Source of the DNA: Onishia taeanensis
Lineage (GTDB): Bacteria > Pseudomonadota > Gammaproteobacteria > Pseudomonadales > Halomonadaceae
Reading direction: 5' to 3'
Length of the DNA: 64,000 nt
NCBI RefSeq assembly: GCF_003268885.1
Contig: NZ_QLSX01000002.1
Span: 1-64,000 of the forward strand
Shown: positions 62,965-64,000 of the stretch, piece after piece
Layout: the number at the start of each line of letters is the position of its first letter
Position numbering within the stretch: position 1 is the first letter of the stretch
Made by a program: the position numbers and the translations under genes
Notes under the pieces: generated by a model
The model's database searches: none
What the model saw: only the letters and a program-made list of their open reading frames with translations
What the model was told of the DNA's origin: nothing

Positions 62965-63852
62965 CTAGCGGGTAAACACCACCGTGCGGCGCTTATTCAG
63001 GAAGACGCGTCGTTCCACGTGGTAGGACACGGCCCGAGCCAGCGTCAGACACTCGACGTCGCGGCCCTTGGCCACCAGATCCTCGGGATAGTCGGCATGG
63101 CTGACCGGATCGACCCCCTGGGTGATGATCGGCCCTTCGTCGAGATCGTCGTTGATATAGTGAGCGGTGGCCCCGACCAGCTTGACGCCCTTTTCATAGG
63201 CCTGATGGTAGGGCTTGGCTCCCTTGAACCCGGGCAGCAGTGAGTGGTGGATGTTGATCGCCCGACCGCTGAGCTTCTTGCACATCTCACTGGATAGTAC
63301 CTGCATGTAGCGGGCGAGTATTACCAGTTCGGCGCCGGTGTCCTGCACCACCTGCCATACCTGGGCTTCCTGTTCGGCCTTGGTCTCTGGCGTGATCGGA
63401 AAGTGGTAATACGGCAGGTCATGCCAGGCGGCCAGCGGTTCGAGATCCGGATGGTTGGAAACCACCGCACGGATGTCGATGGACAGCTGGCCGGTACGAT
63501 AGCGATACAGCAGGTCATTCAGGCAATGGTCGGCCTTGGACACCATGATCACCACCGGCAGCCGCGCGCCGGGGGCGGTCAGCTCGAAGGCCATATCGAA
63601 CTCCCCGGCCCGCGCAGCGAAGTCGGCTTGAAAAGCCCCGGCGTCAAACTCGGCGTCCATGGGGCGGAACTCGGTTCGAATGAAGAACCGCTCGGCATGG
63701 CGGTCGTCAAAGGACTGCTGCTCGGTGATGTAGCAGCGGCTCTCCTTGAGAAGGCGGGTCACCACGTCCACGGTACCCAGGCGACTGGGACACTGGGCGG
63801 TGAGGACCCAAGTCCCGTCGCTCTTATCGATACTACGATTCATGTGGCTCAT
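62965..63852 (-). CDS. purU: Formyltetrahydrofolate deformylase
   Basis: The 295-residue enzyme hydrolyses 10-formyl-tetrahydrofolate to formate and tetrahydrofolate. An N-terminal ACT domain (about 15-90, WVLTAQCPSRLGTVDVVTRLL) and a formyltransferase fold (about 95-285) are seen. Catalytic residues lie in AINIHHSLLPGFKGAKPYHQAY (Asn, His) and AHYINDDLDEGPIITQ (Asp). The start is the ATG after TGGAG. It lies 68 bp after a gene resembling sarcosine oxidase gamma, as in the soxBDAG-purU operons of Pseudomonas, where it recycles one-carbon units from betaine breakdown. Confidence 0.93.
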   Translation of the reverse strand: MSHMNRSIDKSDGTWVLTAQCPSRLGTVDVVTRLLKESRCYITEQQSFDDRHAERFFIRTEFRPMDAEFDAGAFQADFAARAGEFDMAFELTAPGARLPVVIMVSKADHCLNDLLYRYRTGQLSIDIRAVVSNHPDLEPLAAWHDLPYYHFPITPETKAEQEAQVWQVVQDTGAELVILARYMQVLSSEMCKKLSGRAINIHHSLLPGFKGAKPYHQAYEKGVKLVGATAHYINDDLDEGPIITQGVDPVSHADYPEDLVAKGRDVECLTLARAVSYHVERRVFLNKRRTVVFTR

Positions 63853-63920
63853 GGGATGTCTCCAGACAAAGCAGGCCGGGACGAACCCGGCCTGGAAAAG
63901 CAGTCGAGAAGGAAGCTGGC

Positions 63921-64000
63921 TCAGCGCTCGACGCCGATGCCGAACTCCTCACCAGCGTCGAGCAGCCAACGATAGGTGTAATCGGCGAAGCTACGACGCA
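63921..64000 (-). CDS. soxG: C-terminal end of a probable sarcosine oxidase gamma subunit
   Basis: Only the last 26 codons are in the window: RRSFADYTYRWLLDAGEEFGIGVER and a TGA. The RSFADY-x-x-x-WLxDA pattern resembles the end of heterotetrameric sarcosine oxidase gamma subunits, and purU directly downstream fits the known operon. With so little sequence the call is tentative. Confidence 0.5.
   Translation of the reverse strand, partial: RRSFADYTYRWLLDAGEEFGIGVER

Overview
The window looks like chromosomal DNA of a high-GC, moderately halophilic gammaproteobacterium of the Halomonas type. This is inferred from gene content and codon style, not from a marker gene. Supporting signs are two glycine betaine/choline-type BCCT transporters, two TRAP carboxylate uptake systems, a glycine-betaine-demethylase-type reductase, and purU next to what looks like the end of a sarcosine oxidase operon.

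Layout. 1-328: the truncated end of an IS1380-type element. 329-783: an AT-rich gap with two perfect inverted DnaA boxes and a CAU-anticodon tRNA (probably tRNA-Ile2). 845-2578: a beta-propeller protein and a YceI-like protein. 2786-21340: an iron-acquisition island of about 18.5 kb. It holds a desferrioxamine-type pathway in the order dfoJ-dfoA-dfoC, an ECF sigma factor, a FhuF-type reductase, an AraC regulator, a TonB receptor, the FhuC-FhuD-FhuB importer, a second TonB receptor and a PvdE/SyrD-type ABC exporter. Fur-like boxes stand before most transcription units. The synthetase gene dfoC carries an in-frame TGA at codon 712 of 861, so this strain may take up but not make the siderophore.

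21623-28364: a PRC-barrel protein, then a D-galactonate catabolic operon (dgoR, dgoD, dgoK, dgoA, an SMP-30 lactonase) followed by an AEC-family transporter. 28522-36057: secreted enzymes (PhoD phosphatase, CehA/McbA-like metallohydrolase, PQQ-type sugar dehydrogenase) interrupted by a lower-GC malate:quinone oxidoreductase gene flanked by a duplicated terminator segment. 36130-37999: a GbcB-like reductase and an Lrp/AsnC regulator. 38439-44097: a TRAP transporter, a TauE/SafE permease and a gamma-glutamyltransferase/oxamate amidohydrolase-type enzyme. 44160-49137: an NAD-linked molybdenum formate dehydrogenase operon with a small uncharacterised third gene.

49740-54337: a tandem duplication of a usp-BCCT osmolyte transport module in which the second usp has decayed to a pseudogene. 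54454-57716: a DEDDh exonuclease, a cNMP/CBS/DUF294 signalling protein and a secreted DUF4168 protein. 57951-61459: a second TRAP system with fused QM permease. 62044-64000: an EAL phosphodiesterase with a Cys/His N-terminus, purU, and the 3' end of a probable soxG.

No phage, CRISPR array, rRNA or complete insertion sequence was seen. Many long open frames antisense to the genes above are artefacts of high GC.
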